The translations under genes and the position numbers were made by a program. This document shows positions 44,070-53,887 of a DNA stretch of 64,000 nt, piece after piece (within the stretch, counting starts at the first letter, position 1; each line of letters opens with the position of its first letter). The stretch comes from UBA710 sp051655145 (GTDB lineage Bacteria > Bacillota_I > Bacilli_A > Mycoplasmatales > Metamycoplasmataceae): contig JBOFZK010000050.1 in assembly GCA_051655145.1 (NCBI GenBank), positions 1 through 64,000 of the forward strand, given 5' to 3'. Below the pieces are notes generated by a model. That model was not told the origin of the DNA. It did not search any database and saw only the letters and a list, made by a program, of their open reading frames with translations.

Positions 44070-46535
44070 ATGGATAATTACTTTTTTTTACCAACAAGAA
44101 GCGAGATTTTTTTTGAAGGAACAAAAGCATTAATAGATTTTGGACGTGATAAATCAGTTAGAACTATTAGTTTATTAAGAAAGCTTAATATAGATACTGT
44201 AGTTTTAGTTCCTCAAAAATTATCAACTAAAAATATAATAGAAAAAAAAGAAGATCTTAGAGAGTATGGAATGCTTTGTAATATCATTGATATTAAAGAA
44301 CCATCTAGTTTAGTTTATAAAGTTGAATTTCAAGCATTAGAACGTGTAAAAATTAATGAATTTATTGAATTTGAAAATGAAGAAAAAGAAAATTTAGAAG
44401 TTTTTTTTGGATCTTTTAAACAAGCAAATTTAATTATTGGGAAAAACGATATTAAAAAAGAAGCTCTTTGATTAAAAGTTAGTGAAGAACTTCAAAAATT
44501 ACCAATTGAAAATAAAGCAGTTTTTGATTCACTTTTAAACGATAACGCAAATGAACCTATTGATTGAGAAAGAAGAATAGGAGTTTGTAAATCTTTAGTT
44601 CAAATTCTTCAACCATCATTTGAATCAAAATATAATTTACTTGCTTCCAAAAATATTTCAGAGTTTTTAGAAAACTATATAAAAATTTTATTTGAACGTA
44701 ATACAATGTCTCAAATTGAAAAAGAAATTGATGATGATGTAAGAAAAAAACTTGATAGTCAGCAAAAAGAATTTCTTTTAAGAGAAAGAATGAGAGCTAT
44801 TAGAAATAAATTAGGTGAAGAATCTGACAATGAAGATAAAATAGAAGAAATTTTAAATTCAAAAGAACTAAAAGAAATTATTCCTGAAGAAGTAAGAATT
44901 CTTATTAAAAATGAAAAAACAAAATTAAAAAATATGATGTCTTCTTCTCCAGATGCTAATATTACAAGAACATATATTGAATTACTTTCAGAGCTTCCTT
45001 GAAGACAAATTGGTAAAGAAGAATTAAACATTAAAAGAGCTAAAGAAGTATTAGATTCTTATCATTACGGATTAAAAGATGTAAAAGAAAGAATAATTGA
45101 ATTTATTGCTGTTTTAATTAATAATAAAGAAAACGAATCTAAAAGCACAAGCAAAAAAATAATTGATCAAGGAAAATTTGAAATTGATTTAAATTTATTT
45201 AATAAAGTTAATGGAGCAAATGTTTCTTCTGTTCAAAACCCAGCTCCTATAATTACATTGTTAGGTCCTCCAGGAACAGGTAAAACATCTTTAGCTAAAG
45301 CAATAGCAGAAGCTCTTGGAAGAAAATTTATAAAAATTTCATTAGGTGGAATTAGAGATGAAGCTGAAATAAGAGGACATAGAAGAACATATATCGGAGC
45401 TATGCCTGGGAAAATAATTAGAGCAATTAAAAAAGCAGGTGTTTCTAATCCTTTAATTCTTCTTGATGAAATAGATAAAATGGCTTCAGATCATAAAGGT
45501 GATCCTTCTTCTGCAATGCTTGAGGTTTTAGATCCAGAACAAAATGCAAACTTTCAAGATCATTATTTAGAAGTTGAATATGATTTATCAAAAGTTATGT
45601 TTTTAGCAACAGCTAATTATTATGAAAATATTCCTACTCCTTTATTAGATCGTGTTGAATTAATTGAACTTAATTCATATACAATACAAGAAAAAATTAG
45701 TATTGCTAAAAAATATTTAATTAAATTAGTTTTAAAACAAAATTCTCTTAATGAAAAATTTTTCCAAATTTCTGAAACTGAAATAGAATTTTTAATAAAA
45801 CATTATACTTTAGAAGCTGGAGTTAGAAATCTAAAAAGAACATTAGATAAATTAGCTAGAAAAATAGTTGTTAAAAAAATAGAAGGAAAATTAAAATCTG
45901 AATTTATTTTAACCAAAAAAGAAATTGAAACTCTTTTAGGTCCAATAAAATTCTCAGATGATGAAAATGATATTGAACCACAAATAGGATCTGTAAATGG
46001 TTTAGCTTATACAGCTTATGGTGGAAGTACACTTGCAATAGAAGTTACAACATTCAAAGGAAAAGGTGAATTAAAATTAACTGGTCAATTAAAAGAAGTA
46101 ATGCAAGAATCAGCTCAAATAGCTATTGCTTTTGTTAGAGCTAATTCTAAAAAATATGGAATTGATTTTAATTGAGATGAAAATTCTATTCATATTCACG
46201 TTCCTGAAGGAGCAGTTCCTAAGGATGGCCCAAGTGCGGGAGTAACATTCACTACAGCAATTATTTCAGCTCTTTCTAAAAAACCTGTTTCTCATTTAAT
46301 AGGAATGACAGGAGAAATAACACTAAGAGGGAAAGTATTACCAATTGGTGGGTTAAAAGAAAAATCATTAGCTGGATATAGATTCGGAATTAAAACAATT
46401 TTTATTCCAAAAGAAAACAAAAGAAATTTAATTGATATTCCTAAAGAAGTAAAAAACGAAATTAAATTTATTACAGTTTCTCATTATGATGAAATTTATA
46501 ATCATATTTTCAAAAAAAGCAAAAAAACTACCTAA
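44070..46535 (+). CDS. lon: ATP-dependent protease Lon
   Basis: Degrades misfolded and tmRNA-tagged proteins. 821 residues. N-terminal substrate domain, AAA+ domain with Walker A LGPPGTGKTS and Walker B LILLDEIDKM, and a C-terminal protease domain with catalytic Ser722 in PKDGPSAGVT and Lys765 in GGLKEKSLAG, the normal 43-residue spacing. SD-like AAAGGA lies before the ATG. No CIRCE repeat in the 46-base upstream gap, although hrcA is present at the window end. The 3' end overlaps coaD by 4 bases. Confidence 0.97.
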
Positions 46536-46966
46536 TTATTATTTTTTTTATTTATATAATCTATATGTCTTTTAATTGTAGAAGAAACCTTATTTGTTTT
46601 ATAACTTGGGAAAAACAATATTGTTTCTAAATCGTTATTTAAATAATTATTTGAAAAAGCTAAATCAACCTCATAATTTAGATCAAGTTCAGTTCTAAAA
46701 GAACGAATTAAAAAATTCGCTTCTAATTTTTTAGCTAATTGGCTAGTTAATTCATTTTCATTGACTAATACCTTTATTTTTTTATTATTTTTATAAATAT
46801 TCTCAACTATTTTTTTATTTTTATTGAAATCATTTTTTTCTTTTTTATCAGGATTAAAAGTAATAACAATATAAATAAAATCAAACAACTTTAATGCTTT
46901 TTCGACAACTGATATATGTCCTTCGTGAAAAGGATTGAAACTTCCAGGGTAAATTGCTTTTTTCAT
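46532..46966 (-). CDS. coaD: Phosphopantetheine adenylyltransferase
   Basis: Penultimate step of coenzyme A synthesis. 144 residues, a little short. Nucleotidyltransferase motif YPGSFNPFHEGHISVVEKAL at the N-terminus with the HxGH, IRSFRTELDLNYEVDLA in the middle, and the SSTIKRHI-like C-terminal segment (KVSSTIKRHIDYINK). I start at the ATG 46966 (MKKAIYPGSF); a longer frame upstream would put hydrophobic residues before a well-defined family start. Divergent promoter region with the Cys-rich gene. Confidence 0.93.
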   Translation of the reverse strand: MKKAIYPGSFNPFHEGHISVVEKALKLFDFIYIVITFNPDKKEKNDFNKNKKIVENIYKNNKKIKVLVNENELTSQLAKKLEANFLIRSFRTELDLNYEVDLAFSNNYLNNDLETILFFPSYKTNKVSSTIKRHIDYINKKNNN

Positions 46967-47021
46967 TTTTGTTATATAATTATAATATATTAATTTTATA
47001 TATATTGAAAGGGACAAAGCT
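46967..47021. promoter_or_regulatory. Divergent promoter region coaD / Cys-rich gene
   Basis: A 55-base AT-rich gap with near-symmetric TATAAT-type boxes on both strands (TTATATAATTATAATATATTAA-like core split over 46971-46992), suitable as back-to-back -10 elements. SD-like AGGGA for the plus-strand gene lies at 47010-47014. Confidence 0.5.
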
Positions 47022-47153
47022 ATGTCATGTAAAAATTCTTGTAAAATAAAAGAAGAAAAAAAATGTGCTAACAAATGTGAAGCATGTTCTTCAAATAATA
47101 AATCTGAAAAATGTACAAAAAAAGATTGTTGTAAAGATTCTTGTTGTAAATAA
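47022..47153 (+). CDS. Cysteine-rich (metallothionein-like) 43-residue peptide
   Basis: Too short for most ORF calls, but well supported: AGGGA 7-8 bases before the ATG, a TATAAT upstream, and a perfect hairpin terminator just after the stop. It has 10 cysteines in 43 residues (positions 3, 7, 15, 19, 22, 31, 36, 37, 41, 42), arranged as CxxxC, CxxxCxxC and a final CCKDSCC. The remainder is mostly Lys, Glu and Ser. No signal peptide and no lipobox, so it is probably cytosolic. Such Cys density in a very AT-rich genome where Cys is otherwise rare implies metal binding (Zn, Cu or similar) or redox buffering. It resembles bacterial metallothioneins only in composition. Confidence 0.75.
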   Translation: MSCKNSCKIKEEKKCANKCEACSSNNKSEKCTKKDCCKDSCCK

Positions 47154-47172
47154 CTAAAACAGATTAAATTTA

Positions 47173-47210
47173 AATTATTTATTTATTTTATAATGAATAA
47201 ATAATTTTTT
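47173..47210 (+). terminator. Hairpin terminator of the Cys-rich gene
   Basis: Perfect 11-bp stem AATTATTTATT / AATAAATAATT, 12-base loop, followed by T residues. It starts 20 bases after the stop. Confidence 0.75.
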
Positions 47211-47238
47211 ATATTAATATAAAAATAAAAGGGAAATA

Positions 47239-47580
47239 ATGACCATAAAAAATAAAGATGAACTACTTAAAAGAGGAGAGGAAATGAAAAAACTTTCAAT
47301 AGTTTCTATTGTTCTTTATTGTTTATTTATTTTAATAATTCCTTTAATTGTTGGTTCAATAATCGCCTTAGTCTATTCAATTAAAATCATTAGTGATAAT
47401 TATTATGATGAAAGTTTAGAAAAAGATAAAATATTATGAGGACTTTTAGGTATTTTAGTAATTGGTCCAATTGCTACATTGATTTTTGCAAATAAAATGA
47501 TTGAAATAGCTAAAAATACAAATCAAGATATTGTGGTAGAAGTTGAAGAAATAAAAATCGAAAATAAAATTGAAAAATAA
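47239..47580 (+). CDS. Small integral membrane protein, unknown
   Basis: 113 residues. A charged N-terminus, one long hydrophobic region (~19-52, could be one or two helices, IVLYCLFILIIPLIVGSIIA), a polar loop, another membrane helix (~68-88, WGLLGILVIGPIATLIFANK), and an acidic/basic tail (VVEVEEIKIENKIEK). SD AAGGGA before the ATG. I do not recognise the family. It is isolated between the Cys-rich gene's terminator and rpmG. Confidence 0.75.
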
Positions 47581-47681
47581 AAATAAAATATATAATAATT
47601 CTTTTTATTAATTAACCTTTTTAATAAACTTTATTATTATTTCTTATATAATGATAATAAATAAATTTTTAAGGGGAAAAA

Positions 47682-47834
47682 ATGCCAGCAGTAGGTTTAA
47701 CATTAAGATGTGAAGAATGTAAAATGGAAAATTATATAACTAAAAAAAATAAAAAAAATACAGTCGAAAAAATAGAGCTTAAAAAACATTGTCATAAATG
47801 CAATACTCATACAACTCATAAGGAGAAAAAATAG
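47682..47834 (+). CDS. rpmG: 50S ribosomal protein L33
   Basis: 50 residues. Zinc-binding type: CEEC near residue 10 and CHKC near 37, with the ITKKNKKNT segment typical of L33. Strong SD AAGGGG. Its stop codon TAG shares the G with the GTG start of the next gene, so the peptidase is translationally coupled to it. Confidence 0.92.
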   Translation: MPAVGLTLRCEECKMENYITKKNKKNTVEKIELKKHCHKCNTHTTHKEKK

Positions 47835-48874
47835 TGAGAACTGAGCATTTAAATAAAGTTTTTAATGAAAAAAATTTAAATGCTATTTTTTCATCTTCTC
47901 CACAAACAAGGCTTTGGTATACAGGTGTAGTTACATCTGATGGTTTTTTAGTAATAGAACAAAATAAAGCAACCTTATTTGTAGATAGTAGATATATTGA
48001 ATATTGTCAAAACAATACTAAAAATGCAGAAGTTGTTTTATTAGGTGAAAATGTTTTGAAAAATTTTTTTCAAGAAAGAAATTTTTCAAAAATTGGAATT
48101 GAAGAAGAATATATAACATATAGAGATTTTGAAAAATTAAAATCGTTTTCTCCAAATTCAATATTTGAACCAATAAATTCACAAAAATTAAGAATATTAA
48201 AAGATGAAAAAGAAATAGAAATTATTCAAAAAGCTATAGATATTTCTTTAGAAGCATTTGACAAAGTAAAAAAATTTTTAATTGAAGGTGTTTCTGAAAA
48301 AGAAATAGCTTCTAAATTTGATTACTTAATGAAAAGAATGGGAGCTGAAAAAACAGGTTTCGATTCTATTGTTGCTTTTGGCCCAAGCGCGGCAGAACCT
48401 CACCATCACCCAACAGATAATAAATTAAAAAAAGGTGATATTGTTAAATTAGATTTTGGAGCATTGTATTCAGGTTATTGTGCCGATATAACAAGAACAT
48501 TCTTTTATGATGATGAAGTTCAATATCAAGATCCAAAATTAAAAGAAATATTAGAAATTGTAGAAGAAGCTGCAAGACTTGGAAGAGAAAGTGTTCGTCC
48601 AGGAATTTCAACTTTAGAAATAGATAATATTTGTAGACAATATATAGCAAGTAAAGGTTATTTAAACTTTTTCCTTCATTCAACAGGACATGGTCTTGGA
48701 ATAGATGTTCATGAATTACCAAATGTTTCTAAATTAAGTGATGTAATATTAGAACCAGGAATGATTATAACTGTTGAACCAGGAATTTATATTAAAGGCC
48801 TTGGTGGAGCAAGAATAGAAGATGATGTTTTAGTTACTGAAACAGGACATAAAGTTCTTTCAAGAAAAGAATAA
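47834..48874 (+). CDS. Xaa-Pro aminopeptidase (M24 family)
   Basis: Removes N-terminal residues before proline; helps use imported peptides. 346 residues: an N-terminal creatinase-like domain (SSSPQTRLWYTGVVTSDGF) and the pita-bread catalytic domain. Metal ligands are seen in order: Asp of KLDFGALYSG, Asp of CADITRTF, His of HSTGHGLGIDVHE, Glu of TVEPGIY and Glu of GARIEDDV. The start is GTG at 47834 with AAGGAG upstream inside rpmG. efp follows after 9 bases, as in many Firmicutes where pepP/yqhT precedes efp. Confidence 0.93.
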   Translation: MRTEHLNKVFNEKNLNAIFSSSPQTRLWYTGVVTSDGFLVIEQNKATLFVDSRYIEYCQNNTKNAEVVLLGENVLKNFFQERNFSKIGIEEEYITYRDFEKLKSFSPNSIFEPINSQKLRILKDEKEIEIIQKAIDISLEAFDKVKKFLIEGVSEKEIASKFDYLMKRMGAEKTGFDSIVAFGPSAAEPHHHPTDNKLKKGDIVKLDFGALYSGYCADITRTFFYDDEVQYQDPKLKEILEIVEEAARLGRESVRPGISTLEIDNICRQYIASKGYLNFFLHSTGHGLGIDVHELPNVSKLSDVILEPGMIITVEPGIYIKGLGGARIEDDVLVTETGHKVLSRKE

Positions 48875-48883
48875 AAGGAAAAA

Positions 48884-49447
48884 ATGATAAACGTTAATGA
48901 TTTAAAACCAGGTACTACCTTTCAAATAGATGAAAATATTTTCATTGTTTTAGAGGCTTCTCATTCAAAACAAGGAAGAGGACAAGCCAATGTTAAAGTT
49001 AAGGCAAAAGATTTAAGAACTGGAACAACAACAGTTAAATCTTTTACTGGAGGAGAAAAAGTAAAAAAAGCTCATATTGAAAAAACAGATATGAATTTCC
49101 TATTTGATGATGGAATGAATATTTTTTTAATGGATAATGAAACGTATGAGCAAATTGAGTTGCCTTCAAAAAATTTCAAATGAGAATTAAACTTTTTAAA
49201 AGAAGGTCAAGTAGTTAAAATTCGTAAATTTGAAAATGAAATTTTAGATTTAGAAATACCACTTAATATTGAACTTGCAGTTGATCAAGCATTTGATGCT
49301 GTTAAAGGTAATACAACAACTAATCCACAAAAAAAAGTTATTTTAGAAACAGGTTTTGAAATAGAAACTCCAATGTTTATAAAACAAGGAGATATAATAA
49401 TTGTTTCAACTGAAACAGGTAAATATGTTGGAAAAGGAAAAAATTAA
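48884..49447 (+). CDS. efp: Elongation factor P, Arg at the tip position
   Basis: Relieves ribosome stalling at polyproline. 187 residues in three beta-barrel domains. The loop that reaches the peptidyl centre reads SHSKQGRGQANV; the tip residue, Lys in Bacillus and E. coli EF-P, is Arg32 here, as in the EarP-modified group. The C-terminal QGDIIIVSTETGKYVGK signature is complete. Follows pepP after 9 bases with AAGGAA as SD. Whether the Arg is modified cannot be told. Confidence 0.96.
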
Positions 49448-49449
49448 AA

Positions 49450-49746
49450 ATGTTTTTATCAATTAATAAAACCTCTATTAATATTTTAATAAATAAACAA
49501 GCATATTTAGATTTGTTTAATATTTTAACTAAAGAAATAAATGATATTAAATTATGTTCACAAATAGATATTGATTTTGTTAAAGATTATAAAAATGTAA
49601 AAATTAAATTTAATTTCAAAACAAAAAAAAATATTGATTTAGGTAAAAAAATTATTGAAATAAAATCATTTTTAAATAATAGTATTTTTTTATTACAAGG
49701 AAGCAAACCTTATAATTTAATAATGAATTGAACGGGATCCTATTAA
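49450..49746 (+). CDS. Small conserved-position protein after efp, unknown
   Basis: 98 residues, starting 2 bases after the efp stop and thus co-transcribed. Alternating hydrophobic pattern and the segment IDIDFVKDYKNVKIKFNFKTKK followed by LGKKIIEIKSFLNNSIF recall the alpha/beta Asp23/YqhY fold found near efp in Firmicutes, but no conserved residue proves it. No signal peptide or membrane segment. Confidence 0.55.
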
Positions 49747-49774
49747 AAAACATAATTTTTTAATGTAATTTTTT

Positions 49775-50386
49775 ATGGAAGATGAAGAAGAAGATAAAAA
49801 ACCCGATTTTTGACAATTATTTTGATTGTTTCTAAAAATATCTTTTTTTAGTTTTGGCGGCGGGAATTCTATGTTCTCTATGATAAAAAGTTATTGTGTA
49901 GATAAATATCATTTTATTAAACAAAAAGATATAGACGATATTTTAATAGTAACTAATTCAATACCAGGAGCAAGCGCGATTGAAGGAATTTATTATATTT
50001 CTTATTTAATAATTAAATCCAAGAAAAAAGCAGCATTAATTACTATCTTTTCTCTTATTCCTCACACGCTTTTTTTCCTTTTCTTTTTTATTATAGGAAT
50101 TAACTTTATTCCAGAAAGATATTTAAATATAATTTATGTAGCAGTTATTCCGATAATTATTGCTCTAATCCTTAATTTAACTATTAGATATATAAAAACC
50201 AAAAAAAACGGCATTCCTGTAACTATTCATTGGCTTATTTTTACGATTACATTATCATTTTCTTTATTTGTTCCTGTTCCTTGAAATATTCCAATTTTTA
50301 TAATTATATTTTTTGTTATTTGTCTTTTAATTTTTAATTTTTTTAAAAAAAGAAAAACAAAAAATGAGGATGATAATAAATGCTAG
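49775..50386 (+). CDS. Chromate transporter family protein, N-terminal-type half
   Basis: 203 residues, membrane protein with about five hydrophobic segments. Signature of the CHR (ChrA) family: LFLKISFFSFGGGNSMFSMI near the N-terminus and TNSIPGASAIEGIYYISYL (like the xxPGPxxxxxA...G motif). It is a short, single-domain CHR protein; such proteins work in pairs of inverted topology. Its stop overlaps the start of the second half by 7 bases. The substrate in mycoplasmas is not known and may not be chromate. Confidence 0.85.
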
Positions 50387-51045
50387 GTTTAATTTTATCG
50401 ATTTTTCTTGTTTTACTAGGTTGTTTTATTATATCTATTGTTGTTTTTGGTGGAGCACAAGTTTTTATTCCTTATTTTAAAATCCTTTTAGTTAATATAC
50501 TAGGTATTGATATAAATACATGAGAAAATCTTTTATCAATTACAAATGCAACACCAGGAGTTTTCGGGCTTAAAATTGCTTTAGCGTCTGGATATTTAGC
50601 AGCTCAAGGATATTGGTGAGGTTATCTATTAATGTTTGGAACATATTTTGTTTTTTCATTAGTTCCTATTTTTATAATGACAATTGTTATGAAAAAATAT
50701 AATAAAATTAAAAAAACAACATTTATGATTTCTTTTTTAAAAATAATGAGACCTATATTAGCGGGAATATTAATATCAGTAGCTCTTTATTTGTTAGTGA
50801 GTTTAGTTATTCCTTTTATCGGTTTTAATGATTTAGGAAGTGAATTTAATAATATGGATAAATATTTTTATTTTAAATATCATTCTTTTTTTAAAGAGTG
50901 GAGATATTGAGTTTTACTTGCTTGATCAATTATTTCAGTTCCTTCTGATTTTATTCTTATTAGAAAATATAAAACAAACCCTATATTTTTAATAATTACA
51001 AATATTGGTTTATGTATGGTTTTATTTGCCCCTTGAATAAATTAA
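50380..51045 (+). CDS. Chromate transporter family protein, second half
   Basis: 221 residues, about six membrane segments. Again the CHR pattern: SIVVFGGAQVFIPYF and ITNATPGVFGLKIALASGYLA. It overlaps the preceding gene by 7 bases (ATG inside AAATGCTAG), so the two are translated as a pair and probably form a heterodimer. It contains a polar insert near 150-170 (FNDLGSEFNNMDKYFYF). The 3' end overlaps the convergent HEPN/Abi-like gene by 4 bases. Confidence 0.85.
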
Positions 51046-51725
51046 ATATTTAGTTTAAGTTTGTTTCAAACATTATTTATTTCATTTACGGTTTCATTAT
51101 ATTCATTTTTATATTCATCATCAATATATAAACCAATTTTTTTAATAAATTCATTTATTTCATTTTGCTCCAGAATTATAAAATCATGATGAACAATTTT
51201 ATTTCTTAATTCTGTAAATTTAAATAAATCAACATTAGTAAAAACAGTTCAAAATTTATTTTCTAATTTTCCATTTTTAAAATAAAAATTAAGAAGCTTC
51301 ATTAACTTAATTTTTTTGGGAAAGGATAACTTATCAGGTAGTTCATAAAGCTCATCAAATTCAAAATTTCTTAAGCTTTTACTAAACTTTTCTAACTTAT
51401 CATTATAGTTATTAGGAATTTGTATAAATTCATTTTCTTCCATTATATTTTTTATTTCATCTTTTATAACTATTAAATAAGATACTAATTCAGCACCCAA
51501 TTTATTTTCTATATAAAATAAATATTTTAAAAGTTTTCTTTTAAGTCTTATGTCTTCTATAAAAAAATTATTAACAGAATCAAAATCATTAAAATAAATT
51601 CCTTTTTCTTTTGCATTTTCAATTAATTTTATGTATCTTGTAATACTTCATGTTTCAAAAATTTTTTTATGATTTATAAAATCAATATCAGGAATTAATC
51701 TCTTTATATCTTTATCGCTTAACAT
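51042..51725 (-). CDS. Abi_2-like HEPN protein (putative RNase/toxin)
   Basis: 227 residues, not obvious from short ORFs because of two TGA codons. Two blocks match the Abi (AbiD/AbiF, Abi_2) family: FFIEDIRLKRKLLKYLFYIE, like the 'D..LR.lll..i..IE' helix, and FTELRNKIVHHDFIIL, like 'L..LRN..AHH.rl'. The second holds the HEPN catalytic motif R-N-x3-H (Arg174, His179). In other bacteria such proteins are abortive-infection RNases or toxins. The ATG follows the stop of the small gene upstream directly (TAAATG), so the pair is coupled, and both follow an ABC exporter gene. The family's usual N-terminal segment is shortened. Assignment is moderate. Confidence 0.55.
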
Positions 51726-51872
51726 TTATTTTTTATTATTTTCTTCTGATCTATCGTTTATCTTTTTTAACTCTTCTAAAATACCATTTAGTGCTTTATC
51801 AATATTACTTAAACTTTCATTTGTTTTTTTTAATTGACTTAAAAAACTACCATCTCAAAAATTACTCATCAT
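51726..51872 (-). CDS. Small coiled-coil protein coupled to the HEPN gene
   Basis: 47-48 residues, starting at one of two tandem ATGs (51872 or 51869), with GAAGG before them. The sequence (SNFWDGSFLSQLKKTNESL, then IDKALNGILEELKKINDRS) is a single amphipathic, coiled-coil-like helix. Its stop is immediately followed by the ATG of the HEPN/Abi-like gene, and it begins 14-17 bases after the ABC exporter stop. The position and size would suit an antitoxin, but nothing in the sequence proves it. Confidence 0.6.
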
Positions 51873-51885
51873 TAACCTTCTTTCC

Positions 51886-53637
51886 TTAATTTTTAATAAT
51901 GTTTTCTGTAACTTCTTTAAATTTTGTTTCTCCTCATTGAGAAAGAGCAATATCTCTATAAATTCCATTTTTCATAATTAAATTATCATGAGTATCAAAT
52001 CCAACAATTTCACCATTATCTAAAACAATAATTTTATCCATATCTTCAATCGAAGAGATTCTTTGAGCTACTATTATTGTAGTTGCATTAAATTTCTTTT
52101 TCATATTGTTTCTAACTTTCTTTTCAGTAACATTATCAAGTGCTGATGTTGAATCATCAAAAATAGTAATAGGTGATTTTTTTGCTAAGGTTCTTGCTAT
52201 TGAAATTCTTTGTTTTTGTCCACCTGATAAATTTTTTCCTCTTTGTTCAATATAATAATTTAATTTATCATCTTTAGATTGAATAAATTCTCATGCTTCA
52301 GCAGCTTTAGCTGATTCTATAATAGCTTTTTCTCTTTCACCTGGACTTAAATTATCTTTAATACCCATAGCTATATTGTATTCTATTGTTCCTGAAAAAA
52401 GAATAACATCTTGAAAGGCCATAGCAATATTTTTATTTATTTCATTAAAAGAAAAATTTTTAATATTAACACCATCAATAAGTATTTCTCCATTAGTTAC
52501 ATCATAAAGTCTTGACATTAAACCAACTAAAGTAGATTTTCCTGATCCTGTTTTACCTATTACTCCAATTTTTTCTTTTGAATTAATTTTAATATTTATA
52601 TTTTTTAAAAGAGGTTCTGCTTTTTCGCTAAAAGAATAATAAACATTTTTGAATTCAATTTCTCCTTCGCTTATTTCTGCTTTTGAATCATTATTATATT
52701 TAACAGATGGTTCTCATTTTAATATTTCATAAGATCTTCTAAAAGATGGGATTGTTGAAAAAATTTGGAAAAAAGCAATAATAGTAATTATTAATCCAAA
52801 TAAAACTCTTTGTAAAACTAAAATAAAGGAAATAACATCTCCTAAAGTTCCAGAAGAAATATTTGCTCCTGCAATTATTAAAACAACTATAACAGAAACA
52901 TTTACTAGAAATTGAATTATTGGACTTAAAAGACCTGAATATACAAATGCCCTAGTTGAAGAAGTCATTAAATTTTCACTTTTTTCATTAAAAATACCTT
53001 TTTGTTCATCTTCAAGATTGAATGATTTAATAACTCTTATTCCTAAAACAGTTTCTCTTGATTGACGATTAACAGCATCTACATTTTTTTGTGTTTTCAT
53101 AAAAAATGGATATGAAAATTTACCTATAACTAAAATAACAATTAAAAATAAAGGAATTAAAACAGCATAAATTAGTGAATATTGTGAACCTGAAACCGAA
53201 GTAGAATATGAAATACCAAAAACAAACATAGTAAATCCTCTAACTAAAAAACTAAAGATAAAATAAAGACCAGTAAAAATAATTTGCATATCATTTGTCA
53301 TTCTCGTTACAAGAGAAGAAGTTGAAAAACTATCAATATCTTGATATGAAAAAGTTTGAATTTTAGCAAAAGTTGTTTTCCTTAAACTATAAACATAATT
53401 ACTTGCAGCCGTTGTTGCTAAAAAAACACCCAATATTCCAAAAATTACACTTCCAAATAAAGTAACAACAATTTTTATTACTAATATATTATCTATTCCC
53501 ACCCTTGAAGAACTAATAATTTCTCCTATAAATTGAGCTTGAAGAATATTACAAATTGATTGAAAAATTATTGATAATAAAGCAAAAAATATAATAAACC
53601 AATTTTTTTTGTCAATAACCTTAATTAGTTTTTTCAT
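51886..53637 (-). CDS. Half ABC exporter with degenerate catalytic site
   Basis: 583 residues: six-helix exporter domain followed by an ATPase domain. Walker A GKTGSGKST, Q loop MAFQDVI and signature LSGGQKQRISIART are canonical, but the catalytic Glu after Walker B is Asp495 (TIFDDSTSALD) and the switch His is Gln525 (VAQRISS). This is the MdlA/LmrC/BmrC-like pattern: the subunit that contributes the non-hydrolysing site of a heterodimeric exporter. The matching partner pattern is in the gene at 35143-36990. First gene of an operon with the small coiled-coil and HEPN genes. TTCTCC upstream on the plus strand gives SD GGAGAA. Confidence 0.93.
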
Positions 53638-53887
53638 ATTTCTCCTATTAGTAAAATATATTTTAATTTTATCTTATTTTTGCAGAATTTATATTTGATT
53701 TATCTAATTATTGATTAAAATTATTTTTTTGTTTTATATTAAAATGAGAAGAAATTTTAAAAAATATTTTATTAATTTAATTTTTTTCCTTATTAATTTA
53801 TAAATTAATACTTTTTTGAAATTTGTACTAAATAAAACATTATAATTTATATGTTTATTAAAACAAATTTTAAGGAAGTTAAAAAAT
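53638..53887. promoter_or_regulatory. Longest intergenic gap: divergent ABC / RidA region
   Basis: About 250 AT-rich bases without a plausible gene. TATAAT at 53841-53846 with a TTGAAA about 19 bases upstream is a reasonable promoter for the RidA-fusion gene, leaving a ~35-base leader with AAGGAAG as SD. On the other strand a promoter for the ABC operon must lie in the left half, but I cannot single one out. Confidence 0.5.

Noticed and set aside
46967..47074. N-terminal extension of coaD by 36 codons
   Set aside because: CoaD families begin at the MKKAIYPGSF strand, and the extension overlaps the divergent promoter and the Cys-rich gene.
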